Program-made: the position numbers and the translations under genes
The notes under the pieces: generated by a model
The model's input: the letters and a program-made list of their open reading frames with translations, nothing else
What the model was told of the DNA's origin: nothing
Databases searched by the model: none
DNA from: Saprospiraceae bacterium
GTDB taxonomy: Bacteria > Bacteroidota > Bacteroidia > Chitinophagales > Saprospiraceae
Length of the DNA: 8,333 bases
Direction of reading: 5' to 3'
Assembly: GCA_004297645.1 (NCBI GenBank)
Contig: SCUG01000067.1
Span: forward strand, 1-8,333
In this document: positions 1 through 5,936 of the stretch, piece after piece
Layout of the letters: every line of letters begins with the position of its first letter
Position numbering within the stretch: the stretch's first letter is position 1

Positions 1-2
1 GC

Positions 3-1856
3 AATTTTCACGGTGTTTTCTCAAATATCGAAAGCATCAACTCCTTGTTTTTTGCAAACCGCTTCCAAATAGGCCCGGATAATTCCCGGTTCGATTGCAA
101 CCCGGCCTATGATTTTAACGACCCCCAGCCCAACCCACCCTTCGGCTGCACCAGCGGGCATGGCGCCAACCTGGAGTACTTGGGCAGCGGCACTGCCTGC
201 TATTTTGACCATTACGAAATGCAATCCCCTGCTGGATGGGAAGACCTGATTGCAATGGCCTCCACCCTCAAAAACGACCCGGCCAATGCGGGAGCGGTGC
301 TCGACCTCGACCGCTTCATCTGGATGGCAGCGCTCAATAGCCTGCTGGTGAACTTCGACAGCTATCTTGGCGCCAATGCCAGGAATTATTTTATTGCAAA
401 AGCTGACAACGGGCATTTCGTTCCCGCCGTGGACGACATGAACGAATCGTTCGGGCGATTCCCGTGGGCTACCATTCCCCAGGCAGGCGATCCGCAACCA
501 CCCCTCGGTTTTTACACGGAATTCGATCCCTTCTTTGGAGGCGGCGAAGACACCAAGCCTTTACTTAAAGCCATTTTTAACAACCCCACCTGGAAGCGCA
601 TGTATGTGGCACACTTGCGTACCATGATGGCCGAAATGTTCACCAATGGTTGGATGGGTCAAAGGGCTGAAGAACTACAAAGCCTCATCGGCGATGAGCT
701 GATGTCAGATGCCAACCATTTTTATACCCACGATGAATTTCTCGAAAACCTCAACAACACGGTCGTGGACAGCTACGATGGTCAGGATGCTTACGGCCTC
801 CTTCCGCTCATGGATGGCAGAATTGCGTATTTGCAGGGGTTGCCCGAATTGCAGGCCACTCCCCCGGCAATCGGCGATTACCACACCTCGCCGGAAGTGC
901 CCACGCCCGGAACTGCCATTACTTTGACTGCTACTGTGAGCAATGCCGCCACGGTTTACCTCGGCTACCGCGACAACATTAAGGAGGTCTTTGCATTGGC
1001 GCAAATGTTCGACGACGGCGCTCACGGCGATGGCGCTGCGGGTGATGGCGTGTATGGTGCAAGTGTGTCCGTAGGTGCTGGCGGCCTGGAGTATTATTTT
1101 TATGCTGAAAATGCGGATGCTGGAGTCTTTCTGCCGCAGCGGGCAGAGTTTGAGTTTCTCAGTTTGGGTGTCGCCAACAATGTCGTCATCAACGAAATCA
1201 TGGCCGCCAACCAAACCACCGTAACCGACCAGAACGGGCAATACGACGATTGGGCTGAATTTTACAACAATACCACCGCTTCCCTGAACCTATCGGGGTG
1301 GCATCTCACCGATAACCCTTTATTACTCGATAAATGGACTTTTCCCAACGGCACCTTTATTGATGCTGGCAGCTATCTCATCACCTGGGTGGATGACGAC
1401 GAACTCCAGGCAGGGCTTCACGCTTCGTTCAACCTCGCCGCCACAGGAGAGCAACTTTTGCTGGTGAACCCCAATCTGGAAATTGTGGACCAGGTGGTGT
1501 TCGGCAGCCAAGTGGCAGATGTCTCGTTGGGCCGCTGCCCGAATGGCACGGGCGCTTTCACTTCTATCTCTCCGACCTTTGACGCAGACAACAACGCTGC
1601 CTGTGCCGTCCCCACCAACGATGTGCGCCGTAGGGAGGCGCTGAAAATCTACCCCAACCCCACAGGTGAATTCGTGGTTTTTAAAAATGAATCGCTGGCA
1701 GAAATACGAGTGAGGCTGGTGTCGCCGTGGGGCCGCATAGTGAAGGATGCCCGCTTTCGCGACAGTCTTGAAATGGCGGTGGGCGATTTGCCCGCAGGGC
1801 TGTATTTCGTGGAAGTGGATGGGTATTATGTGGAGAAACTGATGGTTGTGCGATAG
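3..1856 (+). CDS. Secreted CotH kinase-family protein with lamin tail domain and T9SS sorting domain (5' partial)
   Basis: The frame is open to the left window edge, so this is the last 617 codons of a longer protein; the in-frame TTG at 45 is not a credible start. Residues about 1-255 resemble the C-terminal half of CotH kinase domains: a 'Y.G' segment, a W-x-D-L helix, a 'VLDLDRFIWMAALN' helix, 'NFDSYLGANARNYF', then 'VPAVDDMNESFG' (nt 429-452), which matches the conserved Asp/Asn metal-binding segment. Residues about 287-390 form an Ig-like beta domain with a Gly/Asp-rich 'DDGAHGDGAAGDGVYG' loop. Residues about 392-533 are a lamin tail domain ('INEIMAANQ', 'DWAEFYN', 'LSGWHLTDN', 'SLGRCPNGTG'). 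Residues 547-617 are a T9SS type A sorting domain ('LKIYPNPTGEF', 'LPAGLYFVEV', 'EKLMVVR'). Inferred role: exported through the outer membrane by T9SS, then surface-bound or released; the substrate is unknown. CotH kinases phosphorylate spore-coat proteins in Bacillus, but that function cannot be transferred here. The signal peptide lies outside the window. No clear terminator follows. Confidence 0.9.
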   Translation, partial: NFHGVFSNIESINSLFFANRFQIGPDNSRFDCNPAYDFNDPQPNPPFGCTSGHGANLEYLGSGTACYFDHYEMQSPAGWEDLIAMASTLKNDPANAGAVLDLDRFIWMAALNSLLVNFDSYLGANARNYFIAKADNGHFVPAVDDMNESFGRFPWATIPQAGDPQPPLGFYTEFDPFFGGGEDTKPLLKAIFNNPTWKRMYVAHLRTMMAEMFTNGWMGQRAEELQSLIGDELMSDANHFYTHDEFLENLNNTVVDSYDGQDAYGLLPLMDGRIAYLQGLPELQATPPAIGDYHTSPEVPTPGTAITLTATVSNAATVYLGYRDNIKEVFALAQMFDDGAHGDGAAGDGVYGASVSVGAGGLEYYFYAENADAGVFLPQRAEFEFLSLGVANNVVINEIMAANQTTVTDQNGQYDDWAEFYNNTTASLNLSGWHLTDNPLLLDKWTFPNGTFIDAGSYLITWVDDDELQAGLHASFNLAATGEQLLLVNPNLEIVDQVVFGSQVADVSLGRCPNGTGAFTSISPTFDADNNAACAVPTNDVRRREALKIYPNPTGEFVVFKNESLAEIRVRLVSPWGRIVKDARFRDSLEMAVGDLPAGLYFVEVDGYYVEKLMVVR

Positions 1857-1872
1857 CGTTTTTGGGTCATTA

Positions 1873-1936
1873 CATTTTGTGGAGCAATTTATGGGGGGTG
1901 GTACTTCGGCGGACAATATTCATTTTGCGAAGCAAT
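1873..1936 (+). repeat. Imperfect short direct repeat downstream of the CotH gene
   Basis: Two 16-nt copies, cattttgtggagcaat (1873-1888) and cattttgcgaagcaat (1921-1936), match at 14 of 16 positions and start 48 nt apart. They lie in the 230-bp intergenic stretch 1857-2086, where I see no gene. Function unknown; chance similarity in A/T-rich DNA is possible. Confidence 0.3.
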
Positions 1937-2042
1937 GGTTAATGCCGTAATTTTACAAAACAGCAGAACTGCCGAATCAAATTTCAGCAATCTGACTTTT
2001 AGTATTTTTTGGTTTCAGAATACCGGCAGTACACCTTAATTT

Positions 2043-2050
2043 TAGCTTTG
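2043..2050 (+). promoter_or_regulatory. Bacteroidota-type -7 promoter element for the leader-peptide gene
   Basis: TAGCTTTG is an exact match to the TAnnTTTG consensus of Bacteroidota primary-sigma promoters and lies 36 nt before the ATG at 2087. No TTG -33 box is found at the usual 17-23 nt upstream; the nearest TTTG (2008-2011) is 31 nt away. The site argues for the start at 2087 and against the upstream in-frame TTG at 2009, which would precede the transcription start. Confidence 0.5.
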
Positions 2051-2086
2051 TCATTTTATTTCCCGCAACTACTTAAATTTTCAATT

Positions 2087-2296
2087 ATGGCTAAGAAGCA
2101 ATTACTCAAAGATTTTACGAAAAATGGGCTCACGAAAGAGGAAGCCTTGAAGGTTAAGGGTGGCAAGAATTACGTGCCTGGCAGCAGCGGCTCATACGGC
2201 TACATCAATTGGGACGATGTGGACATCCGCGACGAGGGATTTGCGGTGCAACCGGTTTTGGGCTTCACCAAACTCATCAGCAAGAAAGGATTTTAG
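2087..2296 (+). CDS. Double-glycine leader peptide (putative RiPP/bacteriocin-like precursor, 69 aa)
   Basis: The start is the ATG at 2087, preceded by A/T-rich sequence (aaattttcaatt) typical of Bacteroidota starts. Residues 1-26 form a charged, helix-prone leader, 'MAKKQLLKDFTKNGLTKEEA' followed by LKVKGG, ending in Gly25-Gly26. This fits the leaders of Bacteroidota natural-product precursors, which are cut after GG by C39-peptidase ABC transporters. The 43-residue remainder has no Cys, which argues against lanthionine or disulfide chemistry. It is rich in Gly, Ser and Tyr at its front ('VPGSSGSYGYINW'), has an acidic run (DDVDIRDE, residues 43-50) and ends in basic/hydrophobic 'LISKKGF'. 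No modification enzyme, transporter or immunity gene lies in the window, so the product and its processing are unknown. An omega-ester (graspetide) product is one possibility given the acidic and hydroxyl/Lys residues, but this is speculation. The gene appears monocistronic: own -7 element, terminator 1 nt after the stop. Confidence 0.72.
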   Translation: MAKKQLLKDFTKNGLTKEEALKVKGGKNYVPGSSGSYGYINWDDVDIRDEGFAVQPVLGFTKLISKKGF

Positions 2297-3819
2297 GAGC
2301 GATGAAACCGCTCTTTTACCACCTCAGCGAATAGCCTTCCGCTGATTTTACTTTCCAACCAGGAGATTATATCGAATAGCTCGAATATGCCATAGGATGG
2401 CGATTGCGACAAATCCTCGATGTCTTTTTTCAGGGCTTCGAGGGTTTGTCGCATTTCTTTTTTGGTGTGCGGCTTTCCAGCGTCTTTGATAAAGCCCATC
2501 ATCTTGCGCTCAAATTCTGACAGGTGATTTTCCTTGTTTAAGTACCGGTAGGTAGAGCGCAGCAGGCTGTCCAGCAAAATGGTGTTCCCCAATTCGTAAT
2601 GGATAATGAGATTGAGAATACGGGAGAGGCTTTGCAAGTCTTTCCGCTCCACCGAGCCCGACAACTTAAGCCAGTCGTTCAGGGCGTTCAGCGCGTTTTC
2701 ATAGTCGCCTACGCCAAAGTAGATGCAAAAATATTGGAGGTAAAAATTGCTCTTGCTGAATTGCTGCTTGTCAAATTTCTCCACCTCCTTCAGGTGCCGG
2801 GTCAGGGCAGCCATGCCCTCCTCGAATTCACCCGTGTTGATGCAGAGGCGGAATTTGTTCATGTAGTATTGCCGGTGAATCTTCACGCGGTCATCGGTGG
2901 TGATGGGTTTTACCTGAATGAGTTTGTTAAGCGTCTGCCGGACTTCATCGAATTTACCCAACCTGCCACAGCTAATGATATGATTATTCAGGGCAGAAAT
3001 ATACTCCGACACATCCTCATTGAGTGCCGCCTTGTTGCTCTCCATAAGTGTCAGTAAGTTTTTGCTGGAGCGGTAAAATTCCTCGAAATTGGACGTGGAA
3101 AAATAGTAGATGGAGCGAATGCGGAAGAACAGCACCCTGGCTATATGAGAGCGTGCCATGTGCTCATCTTTCATCAGCGAGTTGTCCATAAGGGCGGCGA
3201 GTTCATGTTGTTGCTTCTTTCCCCGGGAAACATCTTTTCGGATGCTAACGAGGATTTTGAAAAAGATGCTGCGGTAGTCCGATATGTTGGCCAGTTGTTC
3301 GAGGTACCGGCGCTCTTCGAGGGTCAGGCGCTCCAGTTCCCGGTCGAGGAAGGCAATGTCAGTTTGGGCGTAGGCGATGCGCTTTTTCCAATCGAGGATT
3401 TCCACCAAGCTGTTGAAATGTTCATGGTCGAGGGCCAGCTTTTTGGCTTTTTGCAGCAATTCTTTTGCATCATTGAAGTGGGAGCGTTTGAAGAGGGTGC
3501 GCACGCCGAGCAGCATTTTTTTCAGGTGGTAATCAACGGAAGTCTTTTCGTCGTAGCTCTGGAGGCTTCTCAAAACCAAGTCATACAGATAGGCTTTCAA
3601 CTCTGAATACTTGCGGGTCTCCACCGGCTGGTTGCCGTACACTGTCTGCCTGAGTGCTTCGTCGTCGAACGCTGTCTGAGCATCGATGGCATCGAAAAGC
3701 TGCACGTATTTATTATTCGCAGCAACCTTGCTGTTGATGAATATCTTGAAATACCGCTTCTCGCTGCCGGAGAGCGACTTCACGATGTCGAAGAGCTTAC
3801 TGGACGGAGTCTTGGGCAT
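2293..3819 (-). CDS. Conserved Bacteroidota helical-repeat protein of unknown function (508 aa)
   Basis: I do not recognise a characterised function. The ATG at 3819 ('MPKTPSSKLFDIVKSLSGSE') is preferred over the GTG three codons upstream (3828), because the product then begins close to the conserved-looking 'SSKLFDIVKSLSGSEKRYFK' block. The protein appears almost entirely alpha-helical, Lys/Glu/Leu rich, with no signal peptide or membrane segment, so it is probably cytoplasmic. Repeated helix pairs of about 35-40 residues ('FNDAKELLQKAKKLALD', 'LGKFDEVRQTLNKLIQV', 'TGEFEEGMAALTRHLKEVE', 'VGDYENALNALNDWLKL') look like degenerate tetratricopeptide-type repeats, suggesting a protein-interaction scaffold. 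No catalytic motif is visible. It has its own promoter-like sequence upstream and converges on the leader-peptide gene with a 4-nt overlap (2293-2296, ttag, which holds both stops). It lies downstream of nadB across 162 bp, so an operon is unlikely. Confidence 0.85.
   Translation of the reverse strand: MPKTPSSKLFDIVKSLSGSEKRYFKIFINSKVAANNKYVQLFDAIDAQTAFDDEALRQTVYGNQPVETRKYSELKAYLYDLVLRSLQSYDEKTSVDYHLKKMLLGVRTLFKRSHFNDAKELLQKAKKLALDHEHFNSLVEILDWKKRIAYAQTDIAFLDRELERLTLEERRYLEQLANISDYRSIFFKILVSIRKDVSRGKKQQHELAALMDNSLMKDEHMARSHIARVLFFRIRSIYYFSTSNFEEFYRSSKNLLTLMESNKAALNEDVSEYISALNNHIISCGRLGKFDEVRQTLNKLIQVKPITTDDRVKIHRQYYMNKFRLCINTGEFEEGMAALTRHLKEVEKFDKQQFSKSNFYLQYFCIYFGVGDYENALNALNDWLKLSGSVERKDLQSLSRILNLIIHYELGNTILLDSLLRSTYRYLNKENHLSEFERKMMGFIKDAGKPHTKKEMRQTLEALKKDIEDLSQSPSYGIFELFDIISWLESKISGRLFAEVVKERFHRS
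2297..2317 (+). terminator. Intrinsic terminator immediately after the leader-peptide stop codon
   Basis: GAGCG (2297-2301), a 7-nt loop atgaaac, CGCTC (2309-2313), then TTTT (2314-2317). The 5-bp GC-rich perfect stem can gain a G-U pair from 2296/2314. It begins directly after the TAG of the leader-peptide gene and lies wholly inside the last codons of the convergent gene, where it encodes the ERFHRS tail on the other strand. The T-run is short, so efficiency may be moderate. Confidence 0.6.
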
Positions 3820-3883
3820 TGGGTGCACGATTCAGGCTTGCCGGTGAGGGATTGGGAAATATAGTTTATCTCTTCACAAAACC

Positions 3884-3915
3884 CGAAGATAAGTAAAAAT
3901 GCTGCCCCTCGTCAA
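3884..3915 (-). promoter_or_regulatory. Predicted promoter of the helical-repeat gene
   Basis: Read on the minus strand: TTG (3915-3913), a 21-nt spacer, then TATCTTCG (3891-3884), one mismatch from TAnnTTTG. The spacing fits the 17-23 nt seen in Bacteroidota promoters. Transcription would begin near 3878, giving a leader of about 60 nt before the ATG at 3819. Confidence 0.45.
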
Positions 3916-3936
3916 TAGCGATTGCGAATTTTAAAA

Positions 3937-3959
3937 CCTGACAAAGGTCAATTCTGACC
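3937..3959. repeat. Alternating TGAC/GTCA half-sites between nadB and the helical-repeat gene
   Basis: CCTGAC (3937-3942), GGTCA (3946-3950) and CTGACC (3954-3959) form two overlapping inverted repeats, including the perfect dyad GGTCA-attc-TGACC (3946-3959). The cluster begins 23 nt downstream of the nadB stop and about 20 nt upstream of the predicted -33 box of the next gene. It could be an operator or a weak transcript-end hairpin for nadB; no clean T-run follows on the minus strand. Confidence 0.3.
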
Positions 3960-3981
3960 AGCGGGTGGTTCTTTCACAGTG

Positions 3982-5586
3982 CTACAGCACAGACATATCA
4001 ATAAACTTGGATTTTTCAGGATAATCCGTCGTGTAATGGAGGCCCCGGCTTTCCCGCCGCATGGAGGCAGAGCGGGTGATGAGATAGGCCAGGGTAATCA
4101 AGTTGCGTAGCTCACACAACTGTGGGGAGAGGCTGGTTTGATTGTAAAGGCCTTCGGTTTCTTTGTAGAGCAAAAAAAGGCGGTCAGAAGCACGTTTCAG
4201 ACGGACATTGGAGCGCACGATACCCACGTAATAGCTCATTAAATCCTTCAATTCTTTGAGGCTTTGCGTGATGAGCACCAATTCATTGGGTTGGGTGGTG
4301 CCGTGTGCATTCCAGTCGGGGATGCCAGATTTTACATTTTTGATTTGGTCAATACCCGCCAGGATGTCTGAGTGGATGCGGTGGGCGAATACCATAGCTT
4401 CGAGCAGAGAATTGGAAGCTAAGCGGTTGGCTCCATGGAGGCCGGAGCAGGTGCATTCGCCAGCAGCGTAAAGGTTGCGGATGGAGGTACGCCCCATCAC
4501 ATCGGCCTTGATGCCCCCGCAGAGATAATGGCAAGCGGGTGTCACAGGTATCATGTCTTTCATCGGGTCTATGCCGATGCTTTTGCATTTTTCATAAATG
4601 GTGGGGAAATGGGCGATGAAGCCTTCTTTGTCGAGGTGGCGGCAGTCGAGGCACATGAATTCGGAACCGTGAATTTTCATCTCACGGTCAATGGCTCTGG
4701 CCACAATATCGCGGGGAGCCAGGCTGCCCCGCTCGTCGTATTTATGCATGAACTCCTCTCCTGCTGGCGTTTTCAAGATTCCACCAAAGCCGCGCACAGC
4801 CTCCGATACCAGAAACGAGGGGTTGTCTCCCGCTGGGTTGTAAAGTGCGGTAGGGTGAAACTGCACAAATTCAATGTTTTCAATGCGGCCTTTGGCGCGA
4901 TACATCATGGCGATGCCATCGCCAGTGGCGATGACCGGGTTAGTCGTGTTGCGGTACACCTGCCCGCCACCGCCGGTGGTGAGCACGGTCACTTTGGCGA
5001 GGAGGGTTTCTATTTTCCCGTTTTTTTTATCCATTGCATAAGCACCATAGCACTCTATGTCCGGCGTCATCCTCGTCACAGTGTGCCCAAGGTGGTGCTG
5101 CGTGATGAGGTCAATGGCGAAGTAATGTTCGAACACCTCAATATTGGAAGTTTCCTGGGCCTGTGCGAGCAGGGTGCGTTGTATTTCCCAGCCTGTGAGG
5201 TCTTTGTAGTGCAGAATGCGGTTCTCGCTGTGGCCGCCTTCGCGTCCCAGGTCATAGCGTTCGCTTTTATTTTTATCAAAACGAGCGCCCCATTCGATGA
5301 TTTCACGCACGCGCTGAGGGCCTTCCGTGACTACTATTTTCACGACTTCTTCGTTGCAAAGTCCGTCCCCGGCGATGAGCGTGTCCCGGATGTGTTTGTC
5401 AAATGTGTCAGTGTCAACATTCCAAACGGCAGCGACACCGCCCTGAGCATAGCGGGTATTGCTTTCATTTTCGGTGGTTTTGGTCAATACCACTACTTTT
5501 AGGTCGGGCCTTGCCTTCGCTGTTTTCAGGGCAAACGTGAGCCCGGCAATGCCGGAACCGAGTACGAGGATGTCTGTTTGAATCAT
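3982..5586 (-). CDS. nadB: L-aspartate oxidase NadB
   Basis: This FAD enzyme oxidises L-aspartate to iminoaspartate, the first step of de novo NAD synthesis; NadA then makes quinolinate. The 534-aa product is close to the 540 aa of E. coli NadB. Visible landmarks: N-terminal dinucleotide-binding 'ILVLGSGIAGL' (6-16), 'RYAQGGVAAV' (45-54), 'REGGHSENRILH' (115-126), 'ATGDGIAMMYRAKGRIENIE' (220-239) followed by FVQFHPT with His244, 'SEAVRGFGG' (261-269), 'APRDIVARAID' with Arg292, 'ACHYLCGG' with His353, and 'GLHGANRLASNSLLEAM' with Arg388. These match the catalytic and FAD/substrate-binding residues known in the succinate dehydrogenase/NadB flavoprotein family. The HGANRLASNSLLE signature, a soluble C-terminal helical domain and the absence of succinate dehydrogenase neighbours favour NadB over SdhA/FrdA. 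The start is the ATG at 5586, which directly precedes the FAD fold; a 21-codon upstream extension reaching 5649 is poor in family features and would overlap the -7 element. nadA and nadC are not in the window. Confidence 0.97.
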   Translation of the reverse strand: MIQTDILVLGSGIAGLTFALKTAKARPDLKVVVLTKTTENESNTRYAQGGVAAVWNVDTDTFDKHIRDTLIAGDGLCNEEVVKIVVTEGPQRVREIIEWGARFDKNKSERYDLGREGGHSENRILHYKDLTGWEIQRTLLAQAQETSNIEVFEHYFAIDLITQHHLGHTVTRMTPDIECYGAYAMDKKNGKIETLLAKVTVLTTGGGGQVYRNTTNPVIATGDGIAMMYRAKGRIENIEFVQFHPTALYNPAGDNPSFLVSEAVRGFGGILKTPAGEEFMHKYDERGSLAPRDIVARAIDREMKIHGSEFMCLDCRHLDKEGFIAHFPTIYEKCKSIGIDPMKDMIPVTPACHYLCGGIKADVMGRTSIRNLYAAGECTCSGLHGANRLASNSLLEAMVFAHRIHSDILAGIDQIKNVKSGIPDWNAHGTTQPNELVLITQSLKELKDLMSYYVGIVRSNVRLKRASDRLFLLYKETEGLYNQTSLSPQLCELRNLITLAYLITRSASMRRESRGLHYTTDYPEKSKFIDMSVL

Positions 5587-5646
5587 TTCGTAAAAAGGAA
5601 AGGTGAAGGGCAAAAGTAAAAAGGTTGACGGGAGCCGTTCCAGTTT

Positions 5647-5654
5647 CAAACTTA
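5647..5654 (-). promoter_or_regulatory. -7 promoter element for nadB
   Basis: On the minus strand the sequence is TAAGTTTG, an exact TAnnTTTG match, 60 nt upstream of the nadB ATG at 5586. No TTG -33 box is found 17-23 nt further upstream, so the promoter is either weak or activator-dependent, or the match is by chance. Confidence 0.42.
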
Positions 5655-5696
5655 TTACTTTTACTACATGACGGAGCGTTTGAAAAAAAATAGCGA

Positions 5697-5852
5697 TTAA
5701 CCCCCGGCAAACAAGCCGGCCTGGACGGTGGCATCGGGCTGGATGCCGGGCATGAAGGCATGGGCGCGTGTTGGAGGTGATGTACGATAGCGACCGAAAG
5801 GGTGGGCTTGGCGCTTAGTCGCCCAATATAAACCGTGCCAGGCATTCCATCT
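5697..5852 (-). other. GC-rich gene remnant or dispersed repeat upstream of nadB
   Basis: The 350 bp between nadB and the lipoprotein gene hold no recognisable intact gene. This part is visibly richer in GC than its flanks. On the minus strand one frame stays open for about 51 codons from a stop at 5853-5855 to TAA at 5697-5699. It reads protein-like at its end ('MPGIQPDATVQAGLFAGG') but has no start codon except one Met close to the end. Two hairpins are embedded: CCGGC-aaacaa-GCCGG (5704-5719) and GGCATC-gggctg-GATGCC (5730-5747). Either the C-terminal relic of a gene or a copy of a dispersed extragenic repeat would fit. A second minus-strand frame (ATG at 5863) runs through here into nadB out of frame and has no family features. 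Confidence 0.35.
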
Positions 5853-5899
5853 TTAACATGCACGACCGGCCAGTTTCCCGGCTAATGGAAGCGGCCATC

Positions 5900-5915
5900 A
5901 AAAAGGAAAGCTTCC
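5900..5915 (-). terminator. Possible weak intrinsic terminator of the lipoprotein gene
   Basis: On the minus strand GGAA-GCT-TTCC (5915-5905) is followed directly by TTTTT (5904-5900), starting 21 nt after the TAA of the lipoprotein gene. The stem is only 4 bp, so the call rests mainly on position and the T-run. Confidence 0.38.
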
Positions 5916-5936
5916 ACCTTAGGCTGGCGCAATGAT

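Noticed and set aside
705..1241. 178-codon minus-strand frame
   Set aside because: It is antisense to the CotH/Ig-like region and has no recognisable motif.
1323..1916. 197-codon minus-strand frame opposite the CotH/lamin-tail gene
   Set aside because: It is antisense to clear LTD and T9SS domains and has His/Cys-rich composition without family features.
2009..2086. Upstream TTG start extending the GG-leader peptide by 26 residues
   Set aside because: The extension precedes the TAnnTTTG element at 2043-2050, and the family leader begins at the MAKKQLLKDF methionine.
2599..3057. 152-codon plus-strand frame, plus a similar one at 3145-3606
   Set aside because: Both are antisense to the 508-aa helical protein, whose composition and helix periodicity are coherent throughout.
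4435..5502. 355-codon open frame on the plus strand
   Set aside because: It lies wholly antisense to nadB, whose identity is certain from many family motifs. The antisense product shows no domain and is explained by codon bias of the real gene.
5465..5863. 132-codon minus-strand frame from ATG 5863
   Set aside because: Its second half overlaps the nadB start region in another frame, and its first half crosses the GC-rich remnant. The composition (Pro/Ser/Cys/His rich) is not that of a folded protein.
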